In this document: positions 32,114 through 42,098 of the stretch, one piece after another
Position numbering within the stretch: the stretch's first letter is position 1
Layout: every line of letters begins with the position of its first letter
NCBI GenBank assembly: GCA_016219875.1
Contig: JACRJZ010000002.1
Coordinates: forward strand, 1-42,379
Origin: Verrucomicrobiota bacterium
GTDB taxonomy: Bacteria > Verrucomicrobiota > Verrucomicrobiia > Limisphaerales > JACRJZ01
DNA length: 42,379 nucleotides
Reading direction: 5' to 3'
Made by a program: the position numbers and the translations under genes
The notes under the pieces: model-generated
The model's input: only the letters and a program-made list of their open reading frames with translations
What the model was told of the DNA's origin: nothing
Databases searched by the model: none

Positions 32114-33812
32114 CCCGACTTTCTATACTCAACCCCAGTTTTGACTTTTTCGGGGTCGGATGCACGATTTCCCCTGTAAATCAGCACTTTCCACGTCCAA
32201 AACGCTTGTAGTGAAGACCCACCCCCTTGCCGCCCGCCGCCCCCGCCGTGCTATCCTCCGCGCACCATGTTCCTGCGCGCGACCAACCGAGTCAAAGACG
32301 GCAAGCCGCACCGCTACTTCTCCGTCGTCGAGAGCGTCCGTCATCCCGGAGCCAAACATCCAGTCCAGAAACCCATCCTCTATCTGGGCGAACTCAACGA
32401 CTCCCAGCAGACCGCCTAGTCCAAGGCCCTGCTTGTCGCCGACGCCCCTCCCACCAGACCCAGCCCCTGCGCCTGTTCCCCGATGACCGCCCCCTCTGCC
32501 CGATCCCGTCCCAGCCGTGCAGATCCGCTGGCAGGAGTATGAGTTGCGCTATCCGCATGCCTTCAGCGCCTGCTGGCTGGCCGTCGAGTTGTGGCGGCAA
32601 TTGGGCCTGGATACCTTCTGGATCGGGAAACTGGGCTGGATCCACGAGGGCACCGACTGGGCCAGGACCTTGCTCGTCTCCGTCGCTTACCGGCTGATCG
32701 CCCCGGGCAGTGAGTGGCGATTCTGGCGCTTGTGGTATGAACGCATCGCGCTGGGCGATCTGGTCGGCCCGGACTTCCATCTCGCCAACAAGGACCAACT
32801 CTACGCCGTGCTCGACCGCCTCCTGCCGCATCGCGCGGAACTGTTACAACACTTGTGCGACCGCTGGCAGGATCTCTTCGGCGTGAACTGCGAAGTCCTG
32901 CTCTATGATCTGACGAGCACTTGCTTCGAGGGCGCGGCCGCCGAGATTCTCAAGGCCACGCATGGCTACAGCCGCGATCACCGTCCCGATTGCCGCCAAG
33001 TCGTGCTGGCACTGGTGGTCACGCCCGAGGGCCTGCCCCTGGCTTACGAAATCATGCCGGGGAACACGCCGGACAACAAACCTTGATCCTAACCCGACTT
33101 CCGCTACTGGAGGCGGGGTTTGACTATTTTTGCAGGGCGGGCGGCCCGGCACCAGGCGGGACGGTTATCGGACTTCGTGCGCGTGCAAGAGCCCGCCGCC
33201 GACCAACCCATGAACCGCGACACCTTCCGCTTCGCCGTGCAGGCAGAGAAACTGGCCGACGCCGAACTCTACGACGGCCATTACCTCCTGCGCAGCAACC
33301 TGACGGCGGACGAGCCGGCCTGGCTGTGGAAGCTTTACATGCTGCTGGTGGAAACGAAGGCGTCTTCTGCACCTTTAAGAACGACCTGCACGTGCGGCCC
33401 ATCTACCACTCGCTGGAGGCGCGGGTCGAGGCGCACCTCTTCGTGAGCTTCCTGGCCTACTGCCTGTAGGTGACACTCAAACAACGGCTGAGTGCGCTGG
33501 CCCCCGGCCTGACCCCGCGCCAAGCGTTGGACCAACTGGCCGGAGTGCAAATGCTCGACGTGGTGATGCCCACCACCGACGGGCGCACGCTGGTCTTGAG
33601 CCGCTACACCCAGCCCGACGCGGGCGTGCGCCTGCTGCAGCAACTCAAGCTGGTGCTGCCGGAGCAACCTCAGCCCCGGCTGAGCACGGCGCAAAACCTG
33701 GACCTGCCGGCGAGCCAATGTAGTGAAGACCTTTCCGAGAGTGCCCCCGGAAAACAAGGGCTTTCCACCCCGCCGGGGCAAAAATAGTCGCGAGTCTAGA
33801 AATGCGGGTTAG
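32110..33812 (+). mobile_element. Decayed IS1634-like insertion sequence
   Basis: An element of about 1.7 kb bounded by imperfect inverted repeats. The first 20 bases at each end match at 16 positions, reading outside to inside: left TTAACCCGACTTTCTATACT, right (complement) CTAACCCGCATTTCTAGACT. Inside is a transposase remnant. A 4-bp direct repeat (AAGG) flanks it. Removing the element with one AAGG copy rebuilds mnmG as ...CAA GGC CTC TGA, which supports a clean insertion at the last codons of that gene. The ends are better kept than the transposase frame, so it may have moved in trans or decayed recently. Confidence 0.8.
32267..33787 (+). pseudogene. IS1634-family transposase remnant
   Basis: Fragments in order: MFLRATNRVKDGKPHRYFSVVESVR and YLGELNDSQQTA, cut by TAG at 32417 where relatives have a tryptophan; a second frame from 32517 with QIRWQEYELRYPHAFSA through LLYDLTSTCFEG (first DDE Asp) and GYSRDHRPDCRQVVLALVVTPEGLPLAYEIMPGNTPDNK (second Asp region); then a deletion and frame changes; FRFAVQAEKLADAELYDGHYLLRSNLT; FKNDLHVRPIYHSLEARVEAHLFVSFLAYCL with TAG at 33467 where Gln is usual; and VTLKQRLSALAPGLTPRQALDQLAGVQMLDV. 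Two nonsense codons, several frameshifts and a missing middle show it is inactive. The family call rests on the DLTSTCFEG and GYSRDHRPD motifs. Confidence 0.85.
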
Positions 33813-33816
33813 AAGG

Positions 33817-34064
33817 CCTCTGAGATAGTGCCCGATGCAACCACATCTGATAACGACGCCACGGTCGCCTGATCGATAGGGGTTGGCACTGAAACATGCG
33901 ACAGGCTGACTCAGGCTTCGTGCCGCAATGACAGCACCTTTCGGTCACAATGTGCCTTGAATGAGTGTCAAGCGATGTAATTGGTTCATAACAAACAAGA
34001 ATCGCCTGCGAGAGCTCTGGTACTCTCATTGCTTGAGTCTGCTGAGCATAACGTGATAGCTTCT
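33817..34064 (+). promoter_or_regulatory. Leader region upstream of dnaK
   Basis: This 248-bp gap separates the IS right end from dnaK. I see an inverted repeat CTTGA/TCAAG with a 7-base spacer around 33956-33973, and GAGAG/CTCTC near 34012-34027. No CIRCE element (TTAGCACTC-N9-GAGTGCTAA) and no clear sigma-32 promoter is present. The dnaK promoter is expected here but I cannot place it. Confidence 0.35.
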
Positions 34065-36017
34065 ATGGGAAAAGTTCTTGGTATTGATTTAGGCACGACC
34101 AACTCCTGCATGGCGGTCATGGAAGGCGGGGAACCCGTCGTGTTGGAGAATTCTGAAGGCAAACGCACCACCCCTTCGGTCGTGGCTTTCACGAAATCAG
34201 GGGAACGACTTGTTGGCGATGCTGCTAAACGCCAAGCCGTGACCAACTCCCGCAATACCGTCTATTCCATTAAACGCTTCATGGGCCGGAAGTTTGACGA
34301 GGTCCATGAAGAGATCAAGCGCGTGCCATACAAGGTCGTCCGTGCTGCCAACGGCGATGCCGCCGTCGAAGTAGAAGTGGAAGGCAAGCCCAGAACTTTC
34401 AGTCCGCCCGAGATCTCTGCCATGATTCTAGGCAAACTGAAGGCTGACGCCGAAATGCGTCTCGGTGAAACCATTACTCAGGCCGTCATTACCGTCCCTG
34501 CCTACTTCAACGACTCCCAGCGTCAGGCAACCAAAGATGCGGGCCGCATTGCGGGCCTTGAGGTTTTGAGGATCATTAACGAACCGACAGCAGCTAGTTT
34601 GGCTTATGGGCTTGATAAGAAGAAGGACGAAAAGATCGCCGTGTATGACTTGGGCGGCGGAACCTTCGACATCTCCGTTCTCGAAATCGGCGATGGCGTC
34701 TTCGAGGTGAAGGCGACGAACGGCGACACCCATCTGGGCGGCGACGACTGGGATAATCGCATCATGGATTGGATCCTCGACGAGTTCAAGAAGGAGAACG
34801 GAATGGATCTGCGCAAGCAGCCCGATGCTCTCCAGCGCATCAAAGAAGAAGCGGAGAAAGCCAAGATCGCTCTGTCAAGCGCCCAGCAGTACGAGATCAA
34901 CCTGCCTTTCATAACGGCCGATGCCAGCGGGCCAAAGCACATCAGCATGAAGCTGACCCGCGCAAAAATGGAGCAACTCTGCGACGAACTCTTCGAACGC
35001 ACCATTCGTCCAGTCAAGAACTGCCTTAACGACGCCGGCCTCAGTGCCGACAAGATTGACGAACTCGTCCTGGTTGGTGGCATGACCCGCATGCCTCGCG
35101 TCGTGGAAACGGCCCATTCGCTTGTCAACAAACCGCCGCACCAGGGCGTGAACCCCGACGAAGTCGTAGCTATTGGCGCCGGCATCCAGGGCGGCGTGCT
35201 CAAGGGTGAAGTTAAGGATGTCCTTCTGCTTGACGTGACGCCGCTCTCGCTTGGCATTGAGACGTTGGGCGGAGTGTTCACGCGCCTCATTGAACGCAAC
35301 ACCACGATCCCCACGCGCAAGTCCGAGATTTTCTCCACCGCAAGCGACAATCAACCGGGCGTGGAGATCCATGTCCTTCAGGGCGAACGGCCGATGTCGC
35401 GCGACAACAAGACCATCGGCAAGTTCCATCTCACCGACCTTCCACCCGCCCCGCGTGGTGTCCCGCAAATCGAAGTCACTTTCGACATTGATGCTAACGG
35501 CATTCTCCACGTCAGCGCGAAAGACCTTGGCACCGGCAAGGAGCAGAAGATCACAATCACCGCAAGCAGCGGCCTTTCGAAAGACGAGGTCGAGAAGATG
35601 CGCCGCGATGCTGAGGCCTACGCCGATGATGACAAGAAACAGCGTGAATCCGTCGAGGCGCGCAATGAAGCCGACAACACCGTCTATCGTACGGAGAAGA
35701 TGCTGCGCGACAACGCCGACAAGGTTTCCGGCGCCGATAAGAGCAAAATCGAAAGTGCCGTCAGCGCGGTGAAAGACGCACTCAAAGGCAGCGACTCCAG
35801 CGGGATCAAATCCGCTACGGAGAAACTCACCGAGGCGGTTTCTGCTGTCTGGGCCGAACTCTACAAGAGCGCAGGTGACAAAGCCCGTGCTGGTCATGGG
35901 CCAGCCGGCGAGCCTCACGCCCAGTCCGAATCGACGGCCAGCGGCGAGAAGCAAGCGGGCAAGAAAGACGAAGGCCCGATCATTGACGCCGAAGTCGTGG
36001 ACGAGAAAAGGCCCTGA
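34065..36017 (+). CDS. dnaK: Hsp70 chaperone DnaK
   Basis: An ATP-dependent cytoplasmic chaperone that binds exposed hydrophobic segments, working with DnaJ and GrpE. I start at ATG 34065 ([14 protein letters not shown]), since the canonical N-terminus begins there; the open frame extends 28 codons upstream without homology. The 650 residues carry the ATPase signatures [30 protein letters not shown] and [12 protein letters not shown], the linker [19 protein letters not shown], the substrate-binding domain, and a C-terminal tail ending [10 protein letters not shown]. The length matches E. coli DnaK (638). groES follows after 145 bp, on the same strand. No grpE, dnaJ or hrcA is adjacent. No Shine-Dalgarno motif precedes the ATG. 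Confidence 0.98.
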   Translation: MGKVLGIDLGTTNSCMAVMEGGEPVVLENSEGKRTTPSVVAFTKSGERLVGDAAKRQAVTNSRNTVYSIKRFMGRKFDEVHEEIKRVPYKVVRAANGDAAVEVEVEGKPRTFSPPEISAMILGKLKADAEMRLGETITQAVITVPAYFNDSQRQATKDAGRIAGLEVLRIINEPTAASLAYGLDKKKDEKIAVYDLGGGTFDISVLEIGDGVFEVKATNGDTHLGGDDWDNRIMDWILDEFKKENGMDLRKQPDALQRIKEEAEKAKIALSSAQQYEINLPFITADASGPKHISMKLTRAKMEQLCDELFERTIRPVKNCLNDAGLSADKIDELVLVGGMTRMPRVVETAHSLVNKPPHQGVNPDEVVAIGAGIQGGVLKGEVKDVLLLDVTPLSLGIETLGGVFTRLIERNTTIPTRKSEIFSTASDNQPGVEIHVLQGERPMSRDNKTIGKFHLTDLPPAPRGVPQIEVTFDIDANGILHVSAKDLGTGKEQKITITASSGLSKDEVEKMRRDAEAYADDDKKQRESVEARNEADNTVYRTEKMLRDNADKVSGADKSKIESAVSAVKDALKGSDSSGIKSATEKLTEAVSAVWAELYKSAGDKARAGHGPAGEPHAQSESTASGEKQAGKKDEGPIIDAEVVDEKRP

Positions 36018-36117
36018 AGGCCTGCGCACGACTCCTCGCATGGACGCAACACGAGATCTCTTCGCAGCCACATCATGTATATGCTTTTCCCGAACGCGGG
36101 TGCGGCGGGATTTGATG

Positions 36118-36162
36118 TAAACAAACCAACAACGAACAACACCAGTAGAACAAAACGAAACT
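36118..36162 (+). promoter_or_regulatory. A/C-rich leader of groES without Shine-Dalgarno
   Basis: The 45 bases before groES are mostly A and C with very few G or T (AACAAACCAACAACGAACAA and similar). No purine-rich anti-16S match lies 5-10 bases before the ATG. This unstructured leader resembles those that drive SD-independent initiation in some phyla; the functional reading is inference. Confidence 0.45.
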
Positions 36163-36456
36163 ATGGCACTAAACGTCAAACCCCTCGGCGATCGGGTCCT
36201 TGTTGAACCGGTCGAAGAGAAAGAAGTCAAGAAAGGCGGGATCATTATTCCTGACTCCGCCAAAGAGAAGCCCACCGAAGCGGTCGTTCGCGCGCTCGGC
36301 ACGGGCAAGACCGACGACGAAGGCAAAAAACTTCCCTTCGAAGTCAAAGTCGGCGACCGCGTCCTCATCAGCAAATACGGCGGCACCGAGATCAAGCTCG
36401 ACGACAAGGAATACAAGCTCCTCAACTCGGACGACATCCTCGCCGTCATCGGCTAA
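36163..36456 (+). CDS. groES: Co-chaperonin GroES
   Basis: The 97-residue protein is full length for the family and forms the heptameric lid of GroEL. Landmarks are [35 protein letters not shown] (N-terminal strand, then the mobile loop with GGIIIPDS), [44 protein letters not shown]. It starts 145 bp after dnaK and ends 43 bp before groEL, so groES and groEL surely share a transcript and dnaK may belong to it too. There is no CIRCE operator upstream. Confidence 0.98.
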   Translation: MALNVKPLGDRVLVEPVEEKEVKKGGIIIPDSAKEKPTEAVVRALGTGKTDDEGKKLPFEVKVGDRVLISKYGGTEIKLDDKEYKLLNSDDILAVIG

Positions 36457-36499
36457 CCAACCTCTCCACACATAACTACGAACTCCCAACTGACATACT

Positions 36500-38140
36500 A
36501 TGGCAGCAAAACAACTCCTCTTTGACGAGGCCGCACGGCAGGCCATCCTCCGCGGCGTGACCAAGCTCTCCCGGGCCGTCACCGCTACCCTCGGCCCCAA
36601 GGGCCGCAACGTCGTGCTCGACAAAAAATTCGGTTCCCCGACCGTGACCAAAGACGGCGTCACCGTCGCCAAGGAAATCGAACTTGAGTGCCCCTACGAG
36701 AACATGGGCGCCCAGATGGTCCGTGAAGTCGCCAGCAAGACCAGCGACGCCGCGGGCGACGGCACCACCACCGCGACGGTGCTGGCGGAAGCCATTTACA
36801 GTGGCGGCCTGAAGTTCGTCACCTCCGGTGCGAACCCCATCGGCATCCAGCGCGGCATCGGCAAGGCTGTAGAAGCCGCCGTGGCCCATCTGGACAAGAT
36901 CACCAAGAAGGTCAAGGACAAGGAAGAGATCAAGCAGGTCGCGACTGTCTCGGCCAACTGGGACACCACTATCGGCGAAATCATTGCCGACGCCATGGAC
37001 AAAGTCGGCAAGGACGGCACCATCACTGTCGAAGAAGCCAAGTCCATCGAGACAACCCTCGAAGTCGTCGAAGGCATGCAATTCGACAAGGGCTACCTCT
37101 CCCCGTATTTCGTCACCAACGCGGAGACGATGGAAGTGAAGATGGAAGACGCCTACATCCTGATCTTCGAAAAGAAGATCAGCAGCCTGAAGGACCTTCT
37201 CCCGCTCCTCGAGAAGACCGCTCGCACCAGCAAGCCGCTCCTCATCATCGCGGAAGAAGTCGAAGGCGAAGCCCTCGCCACCCTCGTGGTCAACAAGCTG
37301 CGCGGCACCATCAATGTCTGCGCCGTCAAAGCCCCGGGCTTCGGCGACCGCCGCAAGGCCATGTGCGAAGACATCGCCATCCTCACCGGGGGCAAGTTTA
37401 TCAGCGAAGACCTCGGCGTGAAGCTTGAGAGCATTGAACTTACCGATCTCGGCAAGGCCAAGAGCATCGTGGTGGACAAGGAAAACACCACCATCGTCGA
37501 AGGCGGTGGCAAGAACTCCGACATCCAAGGCCGCGTGAATCAAATCCGCCGCCAGATCGAAGAGACGACCAGCGACTACGACCGCGAAAAGCTTCAAGAG
37601 CGCCTCGCGAAACTCGCCGGGGGCGTGGCCGTCATCAACGTCGGTGCCGCGACTGAAACCGAGATGAAGGAAAAGAAAGCCCGCGTCGAAGACGCCCTGC
37701 ACGCCACCCGTGCGGCCGTTGAAGAAGGCATCGTGCCTGGCGGCGGCGTAGCCCTCATCCGCTGCCTGGCCGCGATCAGCGCCGTGCAGCCGAGCAACGA
37801 AGACGAAAAGATCGGCGTCGATATCGTCAAGCGCGCCATCGAATCCCCCGTCCGCGCCCTGGCGGCCAACGCTGGCGTGGAAGGTTCCGTGGTGGTCGAA
37901 GAAGTCAAGAAGCGCAAGGGCAACGACGGGTACAACGTCGCCACCGGCGTCTATGAAGACCTCGTCAAAGCCGGCGTCGTGGACCCGAAGAAGGTCACCC
38001 GCACCGCGCTGCAGAACGCCGCGTCCATCGCGGGTCTGCTCCTGACCACGGAATGCCTCATCACTGAGATTCCGAAGAAGGAAACTTCGCCTCCTGCTGG
38101 CGGCCCCGGCGGCGGCGGCATGGGCGGCATGGATTACTAA
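36500..38140 (+). CDS. groEL: Chaperonin GroEL
   Basis: This 546-residue, ATP-driven folding chamber subunit forms double heptameric rings. Clear family motifs are [53 protein letters not shown] (nucleotide site with the catalytic Asp), the apical domain with [41 protein letters not shown], the equatorial [27 protein letters not shown], and a Gly/Met-rich tail [13 protein letters not shown]. No SD motif precedes the ATG. A strong stem-loop terminator follows 31 bp after the stop. Only one groEL is seen here; others may exist elsewhere. Confidence 0.99.
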   Translation: MAAKQLLFDEAARQAILRGVTKLSRAVTATLGPKGRNVVLDKKFGSPTVTKDGVTVAKEIELECPYENMGAQMVREVASKTSDAAGDGTTTATVLAEAIYSGGLKFVTSGANPIGIQRGIGKAVEAAVAHLDKITKKVKDKEEIKQVATVSANWDTTIGEIIADAMDKVGKDGTITVEEAKSIETTLEVVEGMQFDKGYLSPYFVTNAETMEVKMEDAYILIFEKKISSLKDLLPLLEKTARTSKPLLIIAEEVEGEALATLVVNKLRGTINVCAVKAPGFGDRRKAMCEDIAILTGGKFISEDLGVKLESIELTDLGKAKSIVVDKENTTIVEGGGKNSDIQGRVNQIRRQIEETTSDYDREKLQERLAKLAGGVAVINVGAATETEMKEKKARVEDALHATRAAVEEGIVPGGGVALIRCLAAISAVQPSNEDEKIGVDIVKRAIESPVRALAANAGVEGSVVVEEVKKRKGNDGYNVATGVYEDLVKAGVVDPKKVTRTALQNAASIAGLLLTTECLITEIPKKETSPPAGGPGGGGMGGMDY

Positions 38141-38171
38141 TCGCTTCCCTCACGGGAAAACCGGGAAATGC

Positions 38172-38203
38172 AACGAGGCCGGCGCAAGCCGGCCTCGTTT
38201 TCC
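38172..38203 (+). terminator. Intrinsic terminator of the dnaK-groESL region
   Basis: A perfect 12-bp stem, AACGAGGCCGGC (38172-38183) with GCCGGCCTCGTT (38188-38199), closes a GCAA (GNRA) tetraloop and is followed by TTCCTTT. It lies 31 bp after the groEL stop and before the next same-strand gene. Confidence 0.85.
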
Positions 38204-38309
38204 TTTGCGTCACAGAAAGCTGGCAGTGTCTGGCGCGTGACTCAGCTTTCGTGTGAACAACGGCCCGCCTTCCTCAGTCCAACACACAAATCCGAACCAC
38301 TCTCAGAAT

Positions 38310-39284
38310 ATGGCCAACGAAATGAACCGCCGCGCGTTCGTCAAAGGAACCCTCCTCTCCTCCACCAGCCTCGCTCTCGCGCTCAACTCCCCAGCCGCGG
38401 AAGCGCCGAAGCCTTCGCCTACGCCCACGCCCACCAAGGACGCCATGCCCAAAGGCAAGATCGGCAAGCTGGAAATCAGCCGCCTGATCCTCGGCGGCAA
38501 CTTGCTCACGCATTTCACCCACAGCCGCGACCTGAAGTACGTCTATTCCCTCGCCGCGCACTACAACACCGACGAGAAGATCCTGGAGACACTCGCCCAG
38601 GCCGAGGCGCACGGCATCAACTGCGTTTCCATGCACAATCCGCCGCACCCGATGTCGCTCCTGCGCCGCTATCGCAAGGAGCGCGGCGGCAAGATTCAGT
38701 GGATCATCTGTCCCACCGCGCCCATCGAACCGGGCTTGGCGCAATACCGGCAAATGGTCGAGGACCTCATCAAGGACGGCTGCGAAGCCATCTACCTCTG
38801 GGGCGTGCGCGGTGACGCGCTGGTGGCAGAGAAGAAGCTCGATCTGGTGGCGCAGGCCGTGGAACTGCCCAAGCAATTCGGCGTGCCCTCCGGCGTGGGC
38901 GCGCACTCGTTGGACGTGGTGAAAGCCTGCGAGCAGAACGGCGTGAAGGCCGATTTCTACATCAAGACCTTCCACCATCACAGTTACCCGACGGGTCCGA
39001 AGCCCGAACAGTTGACCGCGCCGTACAGCGAATTCCCCGGTTACTGGTGCAAGAACCCGCAAGAGACGGCCGACTTCATGAAGTCGGTGAAGAAGCCCTG
39101 GATCGCCTTCAAGACGATGGCCGCCGGAGCGATTCCGCCGAAGCAGGCCTTTCGTCACGCCTTCAACAACGGCGCTGATTTCGTTCTGGCCGGCATGTTC
39201 GATTTCGAGATTGCCGAAGACGTGAAGCTCGCGAAAGAAACCCTCGCCGGTGTGGCGGGCCGGGAGCGACCTTGGCTCGCCTGA
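38310..39284 (+). CDS. Tat-exported aldo/keto-reductase-like protein
   Basis: The 324-residue protein starts at ATG 38310, followed by a twin-arginine signal (MNRRAFVKGTLLSSTSLALAL). The mature part begins GKIGKLEISRLILGGNLLTHF, the usual opening strand of aldo/keto reductases (family consensus 'LGxTGLxVSxLxLGG'), and has a TIM-barrel-like pattern with AQAEAHGINCVSMH, IYLWGVRGDALV and PWIAFKTMAAGAIPPKQAF. The typical Tyr of the AKR tetrad is not obvious at its usual place, so activity is uncertain. Export by Tat fits a protein that folds with a cofactor first. It is 26 bp downstream of a possible weak start region and separate from groEL by the terminator. Confidence 0.7.
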   Translation: MANEMNRRAFVKGTLLSSTSLALALNSPAAEAPKPSPTPTPTKDAMPKGKIGKLEISRLILGGNLLTHFTHSRDLKYVYSLAAHYNTDEKILETLAQAEAHGINCVSMHNPPHPMSLLRRYRKERGGKIQWIICPTAPIEPGLAQYRQMVEDLIKDGCEAIYLWGVRGDALVAEKKLDLVAQAVELPKQFGVPSGVGAHSLDVVKACEQNGVKADFYIKTFHHHSYPTGPKPEQLTAPYSEFPGYWCKNPQETADFMKSVKKPWIAFKTMAAGAIPPKQAFRHAFNNGADFVLAGMFDFEIAEDVKLAKETLAGVAGRERPWLA

Positions 39285-39342
39285 ACCGTGCGACAGCAGA
39301 CATGCGCGGCTCTGAATTCGACGCGGTTCTCCCTACTCATCC

Positions 39343-39603
39343 ATGTTAGGCCATAGCGAAACGCAGAAACCCGACCCGAAGAAGCTCACTTACACGAAGC
39401 GAGCAAAGATCGCTTACGGAGTGGCGGCTGCGATGTTTGTTGTTTCTCTTGGACTTCACATCGCCGGGATGTTTCGGCTGGGCTATCTGTTCGGCAGTTT
39501 GGCGATCGGCACAGCAATAGGCACAGCCACGGTGAATGGCCACTTGACCACGCGCAAAAAAGTACGGGAGCAAGATGAGAGCAAAGAAATACATGGTACT
39601 TAG
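39343..39603 (+). CDS. Small membrane protein of unknown function
   Basis: The 86-residue protein has a charged N-terminus (KPDPKKLTYTKRAKIAYG) and then two hydrophobic segments (about 28-46 and 50-66: GVAAAMFVVSLGLHIAGMF, YLFGSLAIGTAIGTATV) before a charged tail. It has no recognised family. The composition and clean open frame support a real gene. Base composition is a little lower in GC than the neighbours. Confidence 0.55.
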   Translation: MLGHSETQKPDPKKLTYTKRAKIAYGVAAAMFVVSLGLHIAGMFRLGYLFGSLAIGTAIGTATVNGHLTTRKKVREQDESKEIHGT

Positions 39604-39694
39604 AAAATCGCTGCAGCCAACACGGGATAGCCATTCCAGTTCCGTTTTCGCGGTTCACAATTTTTGGTCCCGCGTGGTTGAGATCTGGACGCGG

Positions 39695-40561
39695 ATGAAT
39701 CCACTCTTCCTCTCCGCCCTCGCCCTCCTGGTTGCCCTCAACACCGCGTTCGCTGCGGAGTTGCCCAGCAATCCCTTCTTCGCTTTGTGCATGGACACGC
39801 ACGACGCCAAGAAACGCTCGCTGCCGGAACAGGCCGCCTTGCTCAAAGAACTGGGCTACGACGGCGCGGGCCATCTCTGGCTCGACAAAGTGGACGAGCG
39901 CCTCAAGACGCTCGATGCTGCCGGCCTCAAGCTCCACCAAATCTACATTCGCGTGGATGTTTCGCCGGACGCCAAGCAACCCTACGATCCGAGGCTTAAG
40001 GAGATTCTTCCGCAACTCAAAGGCCGCGGCACCCAGCTCGCCGCGCTCGTCGGTGGCGGCAAGCCCGGCGACGAATCACGCGATCCGCGCGCCGTCGAGT
40101 TGCTCCGCGAGATTGCCGCACTGGCCCAGCCCAACGGTTTGAAGATCGCCCTTTACCCTCACACCAGCGACTGGCTCGAACGCGTGGAAGACGCTGTCCG
40201 CGTGACCCGCAAGGTGGACCGTGACAACGTGGGCGTGATGTTCAACCTCTGCCACTGGTTGCGCACCGACCAACAGCGGAACTACCGCGCCTTGCTGGAG
40301 CGGGTCGGCCCGAAGCTCTTCGCCGTCTCCCTCAACGGCGCGGACGAGTCTGATCCCAGTCCCGGTTGGAGCCGCTACATCCAGCCGCTCGACGCCGGTT
40401 CGTTCGACATGGGCCAGTTCCTGCACACGCTGCGCGACCTCGGCTATCGCGGTCCGGTGGGCCTCCAATGCTATGGCCTCCCCGGCGACGCGCGCGATCA
40501 CCTCGCCCGCTCCATCGCGGCGTGGCGCAAATTGAACCAGCGGGCCGCGGCGGTGAAGTGA
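39695..40561 (+). CDS. Exported xylose-isomerase-like TIM-barrel protein
   Basis: ATG 39695 gives a signal peptide (MNPLFLSALALLVALNTAFA-A) that the longer frame would obscure. The 288-residue mature protein is of the sugar phosphate isomerase/epimerase (xylose isomerase-like, AP_endonuc_2) class: FFALCMDTHDAKKRSLPEQAALLKELGYDGA, IALYPHTSDWLERVEDAVRV, VGVMFNLCHWLRTD (metal-binding Asn/His region), KLFAVSLNGAD, and GYRGPVGLQCYGLPGDARDHL. Such domains act on sugars or inositol derivatives with a divalent metal. Exported members of this class are common in Verrucomicrobia and Planctomycetes, with few characterised substrates. Confidence 0.78.
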   Translation: MNPLFLSALALLVALNTAFAAELPSNPFFALCMDTHDAKKRSLPEQAALLKELGYDGAGHLWLDKVDERLKTLDAAGLKLHQIYIRVDVSPDAKQPYDPRLKEILPQLKGRGTQLAALVGGGKPGDESRDPRAVELLREIAALAQPNGLKIALYPHTSDWLERVEDAVRVTRKVDRDNVGVMFNLCHWLRTDQQRNYRALLERVGPKLFAVSLNGADESDPSPGWSRYIQPLDAGSFDMGQFLHTLRDLGYRGPVGLQCYGLPGDARDHLARSIAAWRKLNQRAAAVK

Positions 40562-40565
40562 CGCA

Positions 40566-42098
40566 TCACGGCCCCGCTACTGGATTTTGCGGCAAAGCCA
40601 GAAAGCCGTTCTCCACCAGCAGCCCCAGCAGATCGGTGAAGTGGCGCAATTCAAAATCCGCCGGCATCTCGCCGCCAGATTTCGCCTCCGCGTGAATCTC
40701 CGCGGGCGTACGCTGGCCATTGAACCGCGCGGCCAATGGCGCGACCCAGCCATCGATCCGCATCGCGGACTTGAACGGACGATCCGCCTCGAACACGAAC
40801 TCCGCCGGAACGAGCGTTCCCTCCTGCACAACGTGACGGACATTCAGCTCGAAGTGCGGCGACAGGCGCGGCCGTGATTGCGCGAGCCACTCGCTGAACC
40901 CGCGCTCCTCGCGGCGATGATGCCACGCGATCAGCCAGGCGAAATCAGGTCCGAGCGCTTCCGGCGAAAGCCGGACACGCACCGTCCACGGAATGGTTTC
41001 CCCCGCGCGGTGCCGGTGAATCGCGAGCGCGCCGTACACGAACTGCTTCGTCCCCAGCTTGCGGAAGCGCGCCAACAACTCCGCCAACTCCTCGCGCGAG
41101 GGCGCGCTCTTGCGACGGCCCAGCTCGCTGACTTCTTGTTCCGGCGCCTTGGTGTCTTGCAGCGCGAAGACCACGTCGAATTCGCCGTTCGCTTCACCGA
41201 GCCAAGCGCGCGCGCGCTGTTCCCAAACGCCTTCTTCCGCGTCGCGGCCCTGGCAAAGCACGAGCGCGAGGCCACCGGGCCGCAAGTGCGTCGGCAGGCC
41301 GGCGATCACGTTTCGCGTGATGTCCTCACCCGCATCGCCCGCGTCGCGGTAAATCATCGTCCCGCCGAGCGCGGGCACGTAGGGCGGATGCGCGGTGATG
41401 ACATCGAATTGCCGCCCCGCGACCGGCGCGTAAAGGTCGCCGCACACGGCTTCGGCGCGCGCACAGCCGTTGAAGCAAAGGTTGAACTCCGCGAAGCGCG
41501 TGGCCCGCGGCGTGAGGTCGGCCGTGACCGCCAGCCGGGCCTGACGCGCCAGGCACAGCGCGCCGATGCCAGATCCGCCGCACAGATCCAGCGCGTCTCC
41601 CGCCGTGGGCGGCAGCAGTTCCAGGAAGCGCAACGTGCCGCCAAAGATGCCGGGGAACACCACATCCGGCTGCGCGTCCCGCAGAAACCCCGGCTGGCCG
41701 TCCGGATCATCGTGGCGATCCGAGGCGATGAGGAATCCACCGACCGGATAGAAGAACACCGGGCTGACGAGCGTGTCCGGCGCGGATTTCATGGGCCGCA
41801 GCAGGCCCGTTTCGAGCAGCGCGGCGATGACTTCCGCGCCGAACACCTGCTCGAGGTCGGCGCGCGGCATCTGCTCGCCGAACAAGAACAAGCCCGCGCT
41901 GCGTTGCAGTTGCGCCGGGAGAGTGGCGAAATTCACCTCTTTCCACTTCACGCGCCCCAGATGGCTGAGGTTTTGAATCTTCAACTCGCGGCACAGCGTC
42001 GCTTCGTCGAAGCCCGCGTCACGCAAAGCGGAGTGGATGCGGGCGTGGGTTTCGGCAGTAGTGAGGCGGAGGGGAAAGTCGGAGGGCAAGGTGGTCAT
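40566..42098 (-). CDS. Class I SAM-dependent methyltransferase with HPPY motif
   Basis: The 510-residue cytoplasmic protein has an N-terminal, likely target-recognising region (about 1-150), then a Rossmann methyltransferase core with ALDLCGGSGIGALCLARQA (SAM motif I, near 168) and AHPPYVPA near 233, a variant of the N/D-PPY motif used by N-methylating enzymes on RNA, DNA or protein side chains (RlmG, PrmC, RsmC types). A long C-terminal domain (about 330-510) of unknown fold follows. His in place of Asn or Asp is unusual but is seen in several related groups. The target is not known; ribosomal RNA or protein is plausible. It converges with the isomerase-like gene 4 bp away. Confidence 0.8.
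   Translation of the reverse strand: MTTLPSDFPLRLTTAETHARIHSALRDAGFDEATLCRELKIQNLSHLGRVKWKEVNFATLPAQLQRSAGLFLFGEQMPRADLEQVFGAEVIAALLETGLLRPMKSAPDTLVSPVFFYPVGGFLIASDRHDDPDGQPGFLRDAQPDVVFPGIFGGTLRFLELLPPTAGDALDLCGGSGIGALCLARQARLAVTADLTPRATRFAEFNLCFNGCARAEAVCGDLYAPVAGRQFDVITAHPPYVPALGGTMIYRDAGDAGEDITRNVIAGLPTHLRPGGLALVLCQGRDAEEGVWEQRARAWLGEANGEFDVVFALQDTKAPEQEVSELGRRKSAPSREELAELLARFRKLGTKQFVYGALAIHRHRAGETIPWTVRVRLSPEALGPDFAWLIAWHHRREERGFSEWLAQSRPRLSPHFELNVRHVVQEGTLVPAEFVFEADRPFKSAMRIDGWVAPLAARFNGQRTPAEIHAEAKSGGEMPADFELRHFTDLLGLLVENGFLALPQNPVAGP

Noticed and set aside
34010..34064. CIRCE or sigma-32 promoter before dnaK
   Set aside because: No TTAGCACTC-N9-GAGTGCTAA and no matching -35/-10 pair could be found.
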